Shown here piece after piece: positions 35,056-43,799 of a stretch of DNA of 64,000 bases (positions are counted from its first letter, which is position 1; every line of letters starts with the position of its first letter). Source of the stretch: Brevibacterium oceani (lineage in GTDB: Bacteria; Actinomycetota; Actinomycetes; Actinomycetales; Brevibacteriaceae); assembly GCF_013623835.1 (NCBI RefSeq), contig NZ_JABKDE010000004.1, positions 310,001 through 374,000 on the forward strand. The letters run 5' to 3'. Under the pieces are notes generated by a model. The model saw only the letters and a list, made by a program, of their open reading frames with translations. It had not been told where the DNA came from and made no database searches. A program made the translations under genes and the position numbers.

Positions 35056-35748
35056 GTGTCGGAGGCATCGAGTGTCCGCCCGCACTGGCCGCTGGTCGCG
35101 GCCGTCGTCATCGTCGTCTGCTACAACTCGTGGCTGTTCGCGTTCGTCAACCCGCATCCTGCCTCGCTGTCGGGCTACCTCTCCGAGCTCGCCGCCGCAG
35201 GTCAGCCCTATCACTGGCTCTTCCGCTCCGGAGACATCCTCGCGGGTGTGCTCTTCATCGCGGTCGCGGTCCTCGGCAGCCGCCGCTGGGGACGACGTTT
35301 CGGGCGCGCCTCACCGTGGTTGGCGCTCGCAGTGGCCACAGCGGGACTCGGAACCCTCGCCGACACGATCGTCCATATGCCCTGCGCTCCGACGCTCGAT
35401 GCCAGCTGCCGACTGCTCTTTCCACAGGCGCCTTCGGGACCCGGCTTCACCCTCCACACCCTGACCTCGACGATGGTGAGCCTCGGCTTCCTCGCGAGTT
35501 TCGTCTGCGCCGCCTGGGGCAGCGGACGACCTCGCCGATACCTCACGCTCGGCGGGATCGTGCTCGTCCTCACACTCGGCTCCTGGGTCGTCGAGACGAC
35601 GGTTGGGACGGGGGAGGGATACGTCCAAGCGATCCAGGTCCTTCTCGTGTCCCTGTGGGCTGCGCGCCTGAGTCTCATGCTCCGCGACGGGATGCCTGCA
35701 GCTGAACCTGTCGCCGTGTCCCGGCGCGGAGAGGACAGAGATCGATGA
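35056..35748 (+). CDS. DUF998 integral membrane protein
   Basis: The gene codes for 230 residues with six predicted helices; the family is recognised by SGYLSELAAAGQPYHWLFRSGDI near the first loop and a conserved periplasmic Cys pair (MPCAPTLDASC). The function of DUF998 is unknown. It starts at GTG 35056, 1 nt after the lysX stop, and overlaps the next gene by 4 nt, so it is translated with both. Neighbouring lysX suggests a role in membrane lipid or surface-charge handling, which is inference. Confidence 0.8.
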   Translation: MSEASSVRPHWPLVAAVVIVVCYNSWLFAFVNPHPASLSGYLSELAAAGQPYHWLFRSGDILAGVLFIAVAVLGSRRWGRRFGRASPWLALAVATAGLGTLADTIVHMPCAPTLDASCRLLFPQAPSGPGFTLHTLTSTMVSLGFLASFVCAAWGSGRPRRYLTLGGIVLVLTLGSWVVETTVGTGEGYVQAIQVLLVSLWAARLSLMLRDGMPAAEPVAVSRRGEDRDR

Positions 35749-36659
35749 ACACCCGTGCGAACCCGCCGGAGCCGGTCGATCCGCTGCGGCACTGCGCCGT
35801 CGAGGCAGTCGATGGCTTCACCCACTACCTCCGGCCCGGGGACAGTCCCGGGCAGGGGGCCGAAGGCGCCGCCTTCCGCGGCAGCGCGAACGGTGGGCGG
35901 CCACCGGTGCTGCTGCTCAACGGATGTGCCCTGCCCGCAGCCGGATGGCTGCCGGTCATCGAAGCGCTGCCCGACCGGGAGATCCTCGCGATCGACCGAC
36001 CGGGCTTCGCGGGCACCGCCTGGGACGGGCGCATGCCCGACCTCACGTCCGAGGTCGCGGCGGTCCAGCGGGTCATCGACGGGCCGGGTCGAGGCCGGCC
36101 GGCAGTCCTCGTCGCCCATTCGATGGCGGCCTTCCGCGCCGAAGCGCTCGCCCGACTGCGCCCGGACCTCGTGGTCGGCCTCGTGCTCGTCGACCCCTCA
36201 CTCGAGGACTACCGAGATCCCGGGACAGCCGCCCGCCTGGCCCGGGCCCGCGGACTGAATGCGACGCTGTCGCTGCTCGAACACGCACGGCTGCGCCGCC
36301 TCGCAGCACGAGCCGCGCACCGCGGTTTCCGTGAGCAGATGGTCTCCCCGGGCCGGCTGGACCCCGACATCTTCCGCGACCCCTACGCCCGGCCCGAGGT
36401 GCTGCGGTCGGCTCTCGCTGAGTGGCTGAGCTACCGGCTTCAGGGAGCGCAGCTGCGCGCACTGAGGACCAGGACGGGCGCGGTCACGGCTCCCACTTCG
36501 GCGATCTTCGCCCAGCCCGGACCCTCACGGCGGCACCTCCGTCTGCTCGCAGTCCATCTGGGCTTACACGAGCCGACAATGCTCGACGATTCCGGGCACC
36601 TCGTCATGCTCGATCGCCCCGATGCCATCGTCGCTGCAGTCGACGAAATGCCGGTCTGA
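35745..36659 (+). CDS. Alpha/beta-hydrolase, third gene of the lysX operon
   Basis: The gene codes for 304 residues. The nucleophile elbow is VAHSMAAF (Ser126) instead of the common GxSxG, the oxyanion region is LLLNGCALPAAGW, and the catalytic His lies in DDSGHLVMLDRP near the C terminus; the acid after strand 6 is less clear. No signal peptide is seen, so it is cytosolic or membrane-associated. In other bacteria a hydrolase that removes aminoacyl groups from phosphatidylglycerol is coupled with aminoacyl-PG synthases; a similar turnover role here is an inference from gene order only. The start ATG 35745 overlaps the DUF998 stop (ATGA). Confidence 0.82.
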   Translation: MNTRANPPEPVDPLRHCAVEAVDGFTHYLRPGDSPGQGAEGAAFRGSANGGRPPVLLLNGCALPAAGWLPVIEALPDREILAIDRPGFAGTAWDGRMPDLTSEVAAVQRVIDGPGRGRPAVLVAHSMAAFRAEALARLRPDLVVGLVLVDPSLEDYRDPGTAARLARARGLNATLSLLEHARLRRLAARAAHRGFREQMVSPGRLDPDIFRDPYARPEVLRSALAEWLSYRLQGAQLRALRTRTGAVTAPTSAIFAQPGPSRRHLRLLAVHLGLHEPTMLDDSGHLVMLDRPDAIVAAVDEMPV

Positions 36660-36683
36660 GTCGACGATGTCGTCCGCAGAGAC

Positions 36684-36720
36684 GACGATGCCCCCACCCG
36701 AAACGGGCGGGGGCATCGTC
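36684..36720. terminator. Bidirectional terminator between hydrolase and ppa
   Basis: GACGATGCCCCCACCCG (36684-36700), AAAC loop, then a complementary arm ending GGGGGCATCGTC (36720). A long stem between convergent genes. Confidence 0.75.
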
Positions 36721-36768
36721 ACTCGGTCGCCGGATTGTCCGTCGGCCGGATGCATCAGTCGCGCAGGC

Positions 36769-37257
36769 TCAGTGGCCCTCTGCCTTGAAGCGTTCGATCG
36801 AGGCGTTGACCTCGGCCTCGGCGGCCTCGCGGCCGACCCAGCTCGAACCCTTGACGTACTTGCCGGGCTCGAGATCCTTGTACCGGGAGAAGAAGTGCTC
36901 GATCGAGTCGAGGGTGAACTTGTCGACGTCCGAGATGTCGGTGTACGAGTCCCAGCGGGGGTCACCGGCGGGCACGGCGAGGACCTTGTCATCGCCGCCG
37001 GCCTCGTCCTCCATCTGGAACATGCCGATGGGGCGGACGTCGACGAGCACACCAGGGAACAGGGGCTCGGGCAGCAGCACGAGCACGTCGAGCGGGTCGC
37101 CGTCGTTGCCGAGGGTGTCTTCGATGAAGCCGTAGTCGGCGGGGTACTGCATCGAGGTGTAGAGGTAGCGGTCGAGCTTCACCCGACCGGTCTCGTGATC
37201 GACCTCGTACTTGTTGCGGGATCCGCGGGGGATCTCGATTGTGGCCAACAGTTCCAT
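36769..37257 (-). CDS. ppa: Inorganic pyrophosphatase
   Basis: The gene codes for a 162-residue soluble family I pyrophosphatase that hydrolyses pyrophosphate from biosynthesis. Metal and substrate residues are in [38 protein letters not shown] (the DxxDPxD signature) and the C-terminal [15 protein letters not shown]. Length is usual for Actinobacteria. GAAGGAG lies 6 nt before ATG 37257. It is divergent from dacB, with overlapping promoters around 37285-37300 (TATTCT on one strand, TAGAAT on the other). Confidence 0.96.
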   Translation of the reverse strand: MELLATIEIPRGSRNKYEVDHETGRVKLDRYLYTSMQYPADYGFIEDTLGNDGDPLDVLVLLPEPLFPGVLVDVRPIGMFQMEDEAGGDDKVLAVPAGDPRWDSYTDISDVDKFTLDSIEHFFSRYKDLEPGKYVKGSSWVGREAAEAEVNASIERFKAEGH

Positions 37258-37287
37258 AGTGCTCCTTCACGGTTGGGGTGCATCACT

Positions 37288-37300
37288 AGAATAGATGGTA
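37288..37300. promoter_or_regulatory. Shared divergent promoter region of ppa and dacB
   Basis: CACTAGAATAGA contains TAGAAT reading toward dacB and TATTCT reading toward ppa. The two -10 boxes overlap, so the genes probably compete for RNA polymerase. Confidence 0.4.
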
Positions 37301-37350
37301 CAAGTCCCCGTCACGTCCACCGACGGCGGCCGGATCGCGGTCGCCGAGGA

Positions 37351-38928
37351 ATGAGAACGCGTTTGAACGACAGCCCCGATGAGCCGGAGGCGCCGAAGTC
37401 GACGGACCCCGAATCCCCACGCGCAGAACGCACGCAGCGGACACGCCGACGCAGGCGGGGCAAGGCCGCGGGCATTACCGCGGGAGTCCTCGTCCTCATC
37501 CTCGGCGGGTACGCCGCCGTCGACGCCTACGACCTCGTCCCCGACCTGCCCGGTTTCCTCACCACGGCTCCGCAGATCGAGGTCCAGACCGTTCCCACTC
37601 CGCAGGCGGAGGCGAAGGACGTGCCCGCCCCCGCCTCGGCGGTGGACGACTCCGCCCCCGTGCCGACGACGGTTGCGAAGACGGTCGACGCCATCCTCAA
37701 AGATTCGAAGGTCAAGGGATTCGGCCTCGAGGTCCGCGACGGGCTTTCCGATGACGTGCTGTACGCGAAGGACGAGACGACGCCGCGCACACCCGCCTCG
37801 GTGACGAAGGTGTTCACCGCGGCCGCGGCACTGAAATCCATCGGCGGGCAGACCCGCCTGGCCACGACGACGAACTTCGACGAGTCCACGAACACCCTGA
37901 CCCTGACCGGGGGAGGCGACCCGCTGCTCTCGGCCGGCGACTCCGATCCGGCCTCGGTCAACGGACACGGCGGGCTGCGGACTCTGGCCGAGGACACCGC
38001 TGCGGCACTCAAGGACGACGACGTCGCCGAGGTGACGCTGAACCTGGACACGAGCCGCTACACGGGCGAGGACTTCGCCTCCGGGTGGGAGCGGGCGGAC
38101 ATCGCCAAGGGAGTCATCACCCCCATCCAACCGCTCATGATCGACACCGGCTACATCGGGTCGAAGGACCGCGAATGGCGCGCCCGCAGCGAACACCCGG
38201 CCAAGGATGCGCTCGCCGCATTCGCGAAGGAACTGAAGAAGGCCGGCATCGACGTGACCGGCGGGGACGGCGGCGGGGACAAGGATTCCGCAAGCGACTC
38301 CGGAGGCGACTTCGCTGGCGGTGCGAACGGCACCGACAACGCCGACGGCACCGACAACACCAACGGCGCCGAACTCGCCCGGGTGGAGTCGGCGACGATC
38401 TCCGAGATCGTTCAGTACGCCCTCGTCCACAGCGACAACGTCGTCGCCGAGGTGCTCGGCAACGAAGTCGCCATCGCCGAGGGCCAGGACGGCAGCCTCA
38501 CCGAAGGGCCGAAGGCGGTGCTCTCCGCACTCGGCGAGACCGTCGACCTCGGTCGCACGGACCTCGTGGACACCTCGGGGCTGTCCTATGACAACCGGAT
38601 CGCCCCGCACGATCTCACCACCGTCCTGCAGGCCTCGGTCGTCGCCGATGATTCCCTCGCCGGCCTCATCAGCTACTTCCCCGTCGGCGGGCTGACCGGC
38701 ACCCTGCACGATCGGTTCCTCGATGAGAAGAACGCCTCGGGGATCGTGCACGCGAAGACCGGCACGCTCTCAACCGTGACCTCACTGGCCGGAGGCGTGC
38801 TCGACGCCGAGGGCCGCTACCTCGTGTTCTCCATCCAGATCGACGACGTGGACAAGGACAAGATTTTGGAAGCCAGAACGACCGTGGACGACATCGTCAC
38901 CTCCCTTGCGGATTGCGGCTGCCGATGA
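37351..38928 (+). CDS. dacB: D-alanyl-D-alanine carboxypeptidase/endopeptidase (PBP4 class)
   Basis: The gene codes for 525 residues. A basic N-terminal segment ([12 protein letters not shown]) is followed by one membrane anchor (about 42-60). The penicillin-binding domain outside the membrane has the three active motifs: SVTK (Ser150, Lys153), SDN (361-363) and KTG (469-471). It trims peptidoglycan stem peptides or cross-bridges. A Gly/Asp/Asn-rich insertion (about 308-338) interrupts the middle domain. ATG 37351 is the most upstream sensible start, with GAGGA directly before it; TTG 37363 has better spacing and cannot be excluded. The protease gene overlaps its stop by 4 nt. Confidence 0.92.
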   Translation: MRTRLNDSPDEPEAPKSTDPESPRAERTQRTRRRRRGKAAGITAGVLVLILGGYAAVDAYDLVPDLPGFLTTAPQIEVQTVPTPQAEAKDVPAPASAVDDSAPVPTTVAKTVDAILKDSKVKGFGLEVRDGLSDDVLYAKDETTPRTPASVTKVFTAAAALKSIGGQTRLATTTNFDESTNTLTLTGGGDPLLSAGDSDPASVNGHGGLRTLAEDTAAALKDDDVAEVTLNLDTSRYTGEDFASGWERADIAKGVITPIQPLMIDTGYIGSKDREWRARSEHPAKDALAAFAKELKKAGIDVTGGDGGGDKDSASDSGGDFAGGANGTDNADGTDNTNGAELARVESATISEIVQYALVHSDNVVAEVLGNEVAIAEGQDGSLTEGPKAVLSALGETVDLGRTDLVDTSGLSYDNRIAPHDLTTVLQASVVADDSLAGLISYFPVGGLTGTLHDRFLDEKNASGIVHAKTGTLSTVTSLAGGVLDAEGRYLVFSIQIDDVDKDKILEARTTVDDIVTSLADCGCR

Positions 38929-39941
38929 TCGTCGATGAGAAGTTCGCCGCCCGCACCGCCCGTGAGCTCGTCGCCGCGAAGAAGGTCCCCGACTCAGACG
39001 ATCTCGATGCGCTCGTGACCGGGATGAAGGACAACGCGCTCACCGCCCAGGACCTCGTCCTCGACTCGTTCCTGCTCGAGGCCGACCACGCCGATGCGGT
39101 GCGCACCCGCTTGGCCGCCGGCACCGTGCTCGTCCTCGACCAGGTCAGCTGGGTCAAGGCCAACGCCCAGTCGATCAACGGCGTGGTCGACGATGCGGCC
39201 CTGCTGGCGCCGGTGACCCCGGCCACCGCCAAGGGGGCAGCCGTCGAGGTCGCGGGTGTCCTGTCCCTGCTCTCGACGCGGGTGCTCGGACAGTTCGACC
39301 CCTTCGCCGTCGAGACCGGCAGGCTGATGTTCGTCGCCCCTGCCGTGCTCGTCGCCGAGGAGGCGATGGGGGTGGACCCGCGCGACTTCCGCATGTGGGT
39401 GGCCCTCCACGAAGCCACCCACCAGGTCCAGTTCGCGACCGCTCCATGGCTGCGCGACCACATGCGCACCCTCCTCTCCGGGGTAGTGTCCACACGGGTG
39501 ACGATGCCCGGCGTCGGCGGAATCGTCGACCTCTTCGCGACACTCGGACGCATCGTCAAGGGTGAGGCCAGCCTCGTCGACCTCATCCGCGACGATGACA
39601 TGCGCGCCGCCCTCGACGAGGCCACCGCGATCCTCTCCCTCCTCGAAGGGCATGCCGACGTCGTCATGGACGAGGTCGGGGCCGGGGCGATCCCCAGCGT
39701 GCGTCGCCTGCGGCGGAAGTTCGAGGCCCGCCGGGACGCCGGACAGGGCGGGTTCCTGTCGAATCTGCTGGGCATGGATCTCAAACTCGCCCAATACCGC
39801 GACGGCGCGAAGTTCGTCCGGGCCGTGCGCCGCGAGGTCGGGCAGAAGGGCTTCTCCCGCATCTACGCCGAACCTGCGAATCTGCCGTCGACGAACGAGA
39901 TCCATCAGCCGCAGCTCTGGCTCGACCGTGTCCATGGCTGA
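38925..39941 (+). CDS. DUF2342 zinc-dependent protease-like protein
   Basis: The gene codes for 338 residues. The family (often annotated coenzyme F420 biosynthesis-associated or zinc-dependent metalloprotease) is recognised by VALHEATHQVQF, with the zinc motif HEATH at 162-166, and by LEGHADVVMDEV about 80 residues later, whose Glu/His could supply the third ligand. The function is unproven; the F420 link comes from co-occurrence, and no F420 gene is in the window. It overlaps dacB by 4 nt and tilS by 8 nt, a fixed order in many Actinobacteria. Confidence 0.85.
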   Translation: MIVDEKFAARTARELVAAKKVPDSDDLDALVTGMKDNALTAQDLVLDSFLLEADHADAVRTRLAAGTVLVLDQVSWVKANAQSINGVVDDAALLAPVTPATAKGAAVEVAGVLSLLSTRVLGQFDPFAVETGRLMFVAPAVLVAEEAMGVDPRDFRMWVALHEATHQVQFATAPWLRDHMRTLLSGVVSTRVTMPGVGGIVDLFATLGRIVKGEASLVDLIRDDDMRAALDEATAILSLLEGHADVVMDEVGAGAIPSVRRLRRKFEARRDAGQGGFLSNLLGMDLKLAQYRDGAKFVRAVRREVGQKGFSRIYAEPANLPSTNEIHQPQLWLDRVHG

Positions 39942-41001
39942 TTCCCCTTCGCCGAGGCGGCCGACCCTCGACCCGGCCAGCGGAGCCGTCCGCAACGCCG
40001 TGCGGGCCGGGCTGGCCGAGGCTGACGCCGTCGGCGCAGGCCCGAACGCTGGTGAGGCGGGCACCGCGAGGTCGGGTTCTGGTGCCGTCCCGAGTGCCAT
40101 CGTCGCGGTGTCCGGGGGAGCGGATTCGATGGCGCTGCTCCACGCGGCCGCCTTCCTGCACCGGCGCGGGGAGGTCTGCGCCCGGGCCGTGACCGTCGAC
40201 CACGGACTCCAGTCCCGGTCCGCCGAGGTGGCCCGCCGTGTCGTCGCCGCCGCTGAGTCCTGGGGGGTGCCCGCCGAGATCCGCACCGTGACCATCACCG
40301 CCGGACAGGAAGGGCTCGAAGCCGCCGCCCGCGACGCCCGCTACACCGCGCTCGACGACGCACGGATCGACGCCGACGCCGAATGGATTCTCACCGCCCA
40401 CACCCGCAGCGACCAGGCCGAGACCGTGCTCCTCGGACTCATGCGCGGTTCGGGAACCCGCTCCCTGGCCGGGATGAGCCCGCGCACCGGCCGAGTGCTG
40501 CGCCCCCTGCTCGGCCTCGACCGGGAGCAGACCGAATCCTCCTGCTCGGCACAGGGCATCGAGGTCTGGAACGACCCGATGAACGACGACGATTCCTTCG
40601 CCCGGGTCCGCACCCGGCGACTGCTCGCCGGTCTCGAGACCGACCTCGGACAGCCGATCACCGCGAACCTCGCCCGCACCGCCGACCTGTGTCGCGCCGA
40701 TGCGGATTTCCTCGACGACCGCGCGGAAGAGGCGGGGGCACGATTCCTCGGCGTCGCCTCGGTGCCGGTGGACTCCTTCACAGCCCTCGACGACGCGGTG
40801 CTCGGCCGCGTCGTCCGCGATTGGGTGCTCTCCCTCGGGGTGAGTGCGCAGAACCTCGGCGCCGCCCGGGTGGCCGAACTGATGACCCTCATCCGCAGCC
40901 GGAACCGCGGCCGACTGTCGCTGCCCGGCGATACCGAGGTCGTCATCGATCGCGGCCTGATCGTGTTCCAGGCGGCGGCCAAGGCGCGCACGGACACCTG
41001 A
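39934..41001 (+). CDS. tilS: tRNA(Ile)-lysidine synthase
   Basis: The gene codes for 355 residues. The PP-loop SGGADSM (60-66) binds ATP; ARDARYTAL, HTRSDQAETVLLGLMRGSG and NDPMNDDDSFARVRTR are further family marks. It turns C34 of the CAU-anticodon tRNA-Ile into lysidine so that AUA is read correctly, an essential step. The N terminus has an Ala/Gly-rich extension of about 45 residues. ATG 39934 lies within the end of the protease gene (8-nt overlap); a longer frame opening at 39562 is rejected because it runs deep through that gene. The usual hpt neighbour is displaced by an accessory pair here. Confidence 0.93.
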   Translation: MADSPSPRRPTLDPASGAVRNAVRAGLAEADAVGAGPNAGEAGTARSGSGAVPSAIVAVSGGADSMALLHAAAFLHRRGEVCARAVTVDHGLQSRSAEVARRVVAAAESWGVPAEIRTVTITAGQEGLEAAARDARYTALDDARIDADAEWILTAHTRSDQAETVLLGLMRGSGTRSLAGMSPRTGRVLRPLLGLDREQTESSCSAQGIEVWNDPMNDDDSFARVRTRRLLAGLETDLGQPITANLARTADLCRADADFLDDRAEEAGARFLGVASVPVDSFTALDDAVLGRVVRDWVLSLGVSAQNLGAARVAELMTLIRSRNRGRLSLPGDTEVVIDRGLIVFQAAAKARTDT

Positions 41002-41016
41002 CCGGTCCCGGCTGAC

Positions 41017-41064
41017 ACCGACCGGCCCGGGCGGCTCGTCACCGACCGGCCCGGGCGGCTCGTC
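41017..41064. repeat. 24-bp tandem repeat, two copies, between tilS and the deaminase gene
   Basis: The unit ACCGACCGGCCCGGGCGGCT plus CGTC occurs at 41017-41040 and 41041-41064, with a decayed third copy (ACCGACCGTGACCGGCCGGG) after it. It sits between convergent genes and can fold through CCGGCCCGGGCGG; it may aid termination. Confidence 0.7.
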
Positions 41065-41089
41065 ACCGACCGTGACCGGCCGGGCGTGA

Positions 41090-42379
41090 TCAGCTCAGCC
41101 GGGTTCCGTCGAGCAGCCGCCCACCCGAGGCGATGAGCCTTCCCGCCTTGAACACGTCGCGTTCCGTCGGGCAGTCCATGATCGCCGAGGTCACCGTGTC
41201 GGCATCGAGGAGAACGAAGTCGGCCGGGGCGCCTGGAGCCAGACCGAAGCGGTCGTCATCGAGCAGCTCCGTACCGTCCGGGCGGGCTCCGGCCATCACC
41301 CGGGCACCTCCGCGGGAGGCGATGTCGAGGCAGCCTTCGATATCGGCATCACGCCGGAAGCCGTTCGTGAACGCCAGCTGCCAGGTCCGGCGCAGCAGGT
41401 CACCATCACCGTAGGGACCCCAGTAGTCGCGCTGACCGTCCTCACCGAGGCCGAGGGCGATGGAACGCTCAGCGATCAGCGCCTGCGGCAGCGCCCCCTT
41501 GGCCGGTGCCACCGTCGTCAGGGACACTCCGGCATCGGCGAGGACATCGAGGATCCGTCCGACCTCGGACTCCGGGTTCGTATTCAGCGCAAAGGCATGA
41601 GAGACCGTGACCTGCCCGTCCATGCCCGCCGCCCGGGTGCGGGCCGCGATCTCCTCGAGCGAGAACAGCCCCGCCGTCCCCGCCTCGTGGAGATGGATGT
41701 CGATGCCCTTGCCGTGCTTCTCGGCCAGATCGAAGACGACGTCAAGGTGGGAGACCGGATCCCGGTCGTACAGCAGCGGATCGAGACCCCCGACGAGATC
41801 GGCGCCCTCGGACAGTGCCGCATCGAGCAGCTCCCGCACACCCTGCTCGGCAACGATCCCGGCCTGCGGGAACGCCACGATCTGGAAGTCGAGGACATCG
41901 GCATGCGCAGCCAGAGCCTCCTTGACCCCGTGGAACCGCTCGAGCCCGCAGTCGGCATCAACCTGGGCGTGCGAGCGGATGCGGGTCCCACCCGAAGCGA
42001 TGATCGTCTCGATCGCGTAGGCGGCCTGGGCGGCGACGCTGCGTTCCCCGGACCGCCAGTTCTCCCGATCGTTCATGATGTATCCGTGCAGGGTGCCGTC
42101 GGCGGTGTGCGGCCGGAAGGTCTGACCCATCCGATTCGAATCCAGGTGCGCATGGACATCGCCGAGGCTGGGCAGCAGGATCCGCCCCGCCCCGTCGATG
42201 ACCTCGGGGCCGGTGACCGAATCAGGTCCCAAGCTGTGCTGGTCTGCCGAGTCGGCCCCCGCGGTCGGAGCACCGGCGGCAGGGGAGAAGCCGGAGAACC
42301 GGCCTTCTGAGATCTCGACATCGACCGCCGGGGCCTCGGGCACACGCGGAAACAGTCGCACATTCTTCACAGTCGTCAT
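41090..42379 (-). CDS. Cytosine-deaminase-like amidohydrolase
   Basis: The gene codes for 429 residues of the metal-dependent amidohydrolase superfamily. Metal residues are in DVHAHLD, IDIHLHEAG and VTVSHAFAL; GLGEDGQRDYWGPYGDGDLL matches the CodA-type segment with the catalytic Asp region. It probably deaminates a heterocyclic base or related amine (cytosine, isoguanine, creatinine-like or a triazine); the exact substrate is unclear. It is divergent from an MFS gene with a 102-bp shared promoter. ATG 42379 has a weak upstream site. Confidence 0.85.
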   Translation of the reverse strand: MTTVKNVRLFPRVPEAPAVDVEISEGRFSGFSPAAGAPTAGADSADQHSLGPDSVTGPEVIDGAGRILLPSLGDVHAHLDSNRMGQTFRPHTADGTLHGYIMNDRENWRSGERSVAAQAAYAIETIIASGGTRIRSHAQVDADCGLERFHGVKEALAAHADVLDFQIVAFPQAGIVAEQGVRELLDAALSEGADLVGGLDPLLYDRDPVSHLDVVFDLAEKHGKGIDIHLHEAGTAGLFSLEEIAARTRAAGMDGQVTVSHAFALNTNPESEVGRILDVLADAGVSLTTVAPAKGALPQALIAERSIALGLGEDGQRDYWGPYGDGDLLRRTWQLAFTNGFRRDADIEGCLDIASRGGARVMAGARPDGTELLDDDRFGLAPGAPADFVLLDADTVTSAIMDCPTERDVFKAGRLIASGGRLLDGTRLS

Positions 42380-42400
42380 GGGTTCAGCCTAAGCCGAGAA

Positions 42401-42414
42401 AACGGTATACCATC
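42401..42414. promoter_or_regulatory. Palindrome GGTATACC in the deaminase/MFS divergent promoter
   Basis: GGTATACC at 42404-42411 is a perfect 8-bp palindrome with a GTATAC core as in many GntR-family sites. It lies midway between the two divergent starts. No regulator gene is adjacent, so the assignment is tentative. Confidence 0.35.
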
Positions 42415-42481
42415 GGAGGCGGCGTGGGCCTGTCGCGGTCCCCGCCGCCTAACGATGACAGGCGTCTGAAAGGATGAGCTC

Positions 42482-43753
42482 ATGACGACTTCGCCCGAGC
42501 TCGGGTTCCGCCGCTCGCGCGGACTCGATGTGCTGGCACTGGCCTGCCTCGTCCTCATCGCCGCCTCTCTGCGACCGGCCGCCTCGTCGCTGGGACCCGT
42601 GCTCGCCGAGGTCAGCGACGGGTTCTCGCTCGCGGAATGGCAGACTGGTCTGCTCACGGCCCTGCCCGGCCTCGTCTTCGCGATCTGCGGCATCATCGCC
42701 GTACCCCTGCTGAAGAGGCTCGGGCTGTTTGCGAGCCTGGCGCTCAGCTGCTCCCTCATCGTCCTCGGCGTCGGGCTGCGCGCGGTCGTCGGCGAATGGA
42801 CGTTCTTCGCTCTGCTCACGGTCCTCGCGCTGGCCGGGATGTCGATCGGCAACGTCATCCTGCCCGTCTACGTCAAGACCCGATTCCCGCACCGGCCCAC
42901 GCTCGGAGCCACGACCTTCACCGTCTCCCTCGGGCTCGGCTCGATGCTGCCCTCGCTGTTCACCGCCCCCATCGTCGAGGCATTCGGCAGCTGGCGCTTC
43001 GGCCTCGGCTTCTGGCTTCTCATCCCTGCCTCGGCCCTCATCACCTGGACCGCCCTGAGGCTGCTGGGCTCCGTCCCCGACCCAGGGCGGAAGCGCACCG
43101 AGGCGGGTGAGGAGTCGCAGGACGCGCCGCCTCGGCGATCCGTCTTCACCTCTCCGAAGGCCCGGTACATGGCGATGTTCTTCGGGCTCCAATCGGCCAA
43201 CGCCTACGTCCAGTTCGGCTGGGTCCCGCAGATCTACCGCGACGCCGGCCTCGACCCGTTCCTCGCCGGGATCATGCTCACCATCGTCAGCTTCGGCGGG
43301 CTGCCCGGCGGATTCCTCGCCCCGCAGATCATCGTCCGCAACATCGCCCCGCGCGCCTTCCTCGTCTCCTTCGCCGTCAGCGCCGTCGCCGGCTACCTCG
43401 GCCTGCTGCTGGCTCCCGATACCCTGCCCGCGCTGTGGGCGGTCTTCCTCGCCTATGGAGGATTCGCGTTCCCCGCAGCGCTCGCCCTCATCACCTCTCG
43501 GACCAGGAACGTGTCCGTCACGGCCTCCACCTCGGCGTTCGTGCAGTCGACCGGCTACGTCCTCGCCGCGGTCGGACCGCTGGTGGTCGGCGGTCTGCTC
43601 GGCTGGAGCGGAGGCTGGAGCGTGCCGCTGATGTTCATGGTCGCAGTCTCCGCTCTCATGGGAATCACCGGCTGGGCCTCGGCGGGGCCCGGCAGCGTCG
43701 ACGACGAACTCGAACCACACGGCGGTCCCGGTGGCACAGGGGCGAGAGACTGA
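42482..43753 (+). CDS. MFS transporter of the CynX/NimT type
   Basis: The gene codes for a 423-residue protein with 12 helices. The opening LVLIAASLRPAASSLGPVLAEV and the GMSIGNVILPVYVKTRFP segment between helices 4 and 5 are typical of the cyanate/nitroimidazole (CynX/NimT) branch. The central loop carries Arg/Glu-rich residues. Together with the divergent deaminase it suggests uptake, or export, of a small nitrogen heterocycle; direction and substrate are inferred. GAAAGGATGAG lies before ATG 42482. Confidence 0.87.
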   Translation: MTTSPELGFRRSRGLDVLALACLVLIAASLRPAASSLGPVLAEVSDGFSLAEWQTGLLTALPGLVFAICGIIAVPLLKRLGLFASLALSCSLIVLGVGLRAVVGEWTFFALLTVLALAGMSIGNVILPVYVKTRFPHRPTLGATTFTVSLGLGSMLPSLFTAPIVEAFGSWRFGLGFWLLIPASALITWTALRLLGSVPDPGRKRTEAGEESQDAPPRRSVFTSPKARYMAMFFGLQSANAYVQFGWVPQIYRDAGLDPFLAGIMLTIVSFGGLPGGFLAPQIIVRNIAPRAFLVSFAVSAVAGYLGLLLAPDTLPALWAVFLAYGGFAFPAALALITSRTRNVSVTASTSAFVQSTGYVLAAVGPLVVGGLLGWSGGWSVPLMFMVAVSALMGITGWASAGPGSVDDELEPHGGPGGTGARD

Positions 43754-43799
43754 CCCATAATGGAAGCACCAGGACCCCATCTGAGGAGAATCGACACTC

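Noticed and set aside
36622..37350. Very long N-terminal extension of dacB
   Set aside because: The open frame runs back through ppa on the other strand; basic-plus-helix anatomy and promoter position place the start near 37351.
37267..38751. 494-codon minus-strand frame opposite dacB
   Set aside because: Shadow frame; dacB shows all three penicillin-binding motifs.
41017..41064. CRISPR-like repeat
   Set aside because: Copies are directly adjacent with no spacers, and no cas gene is present.
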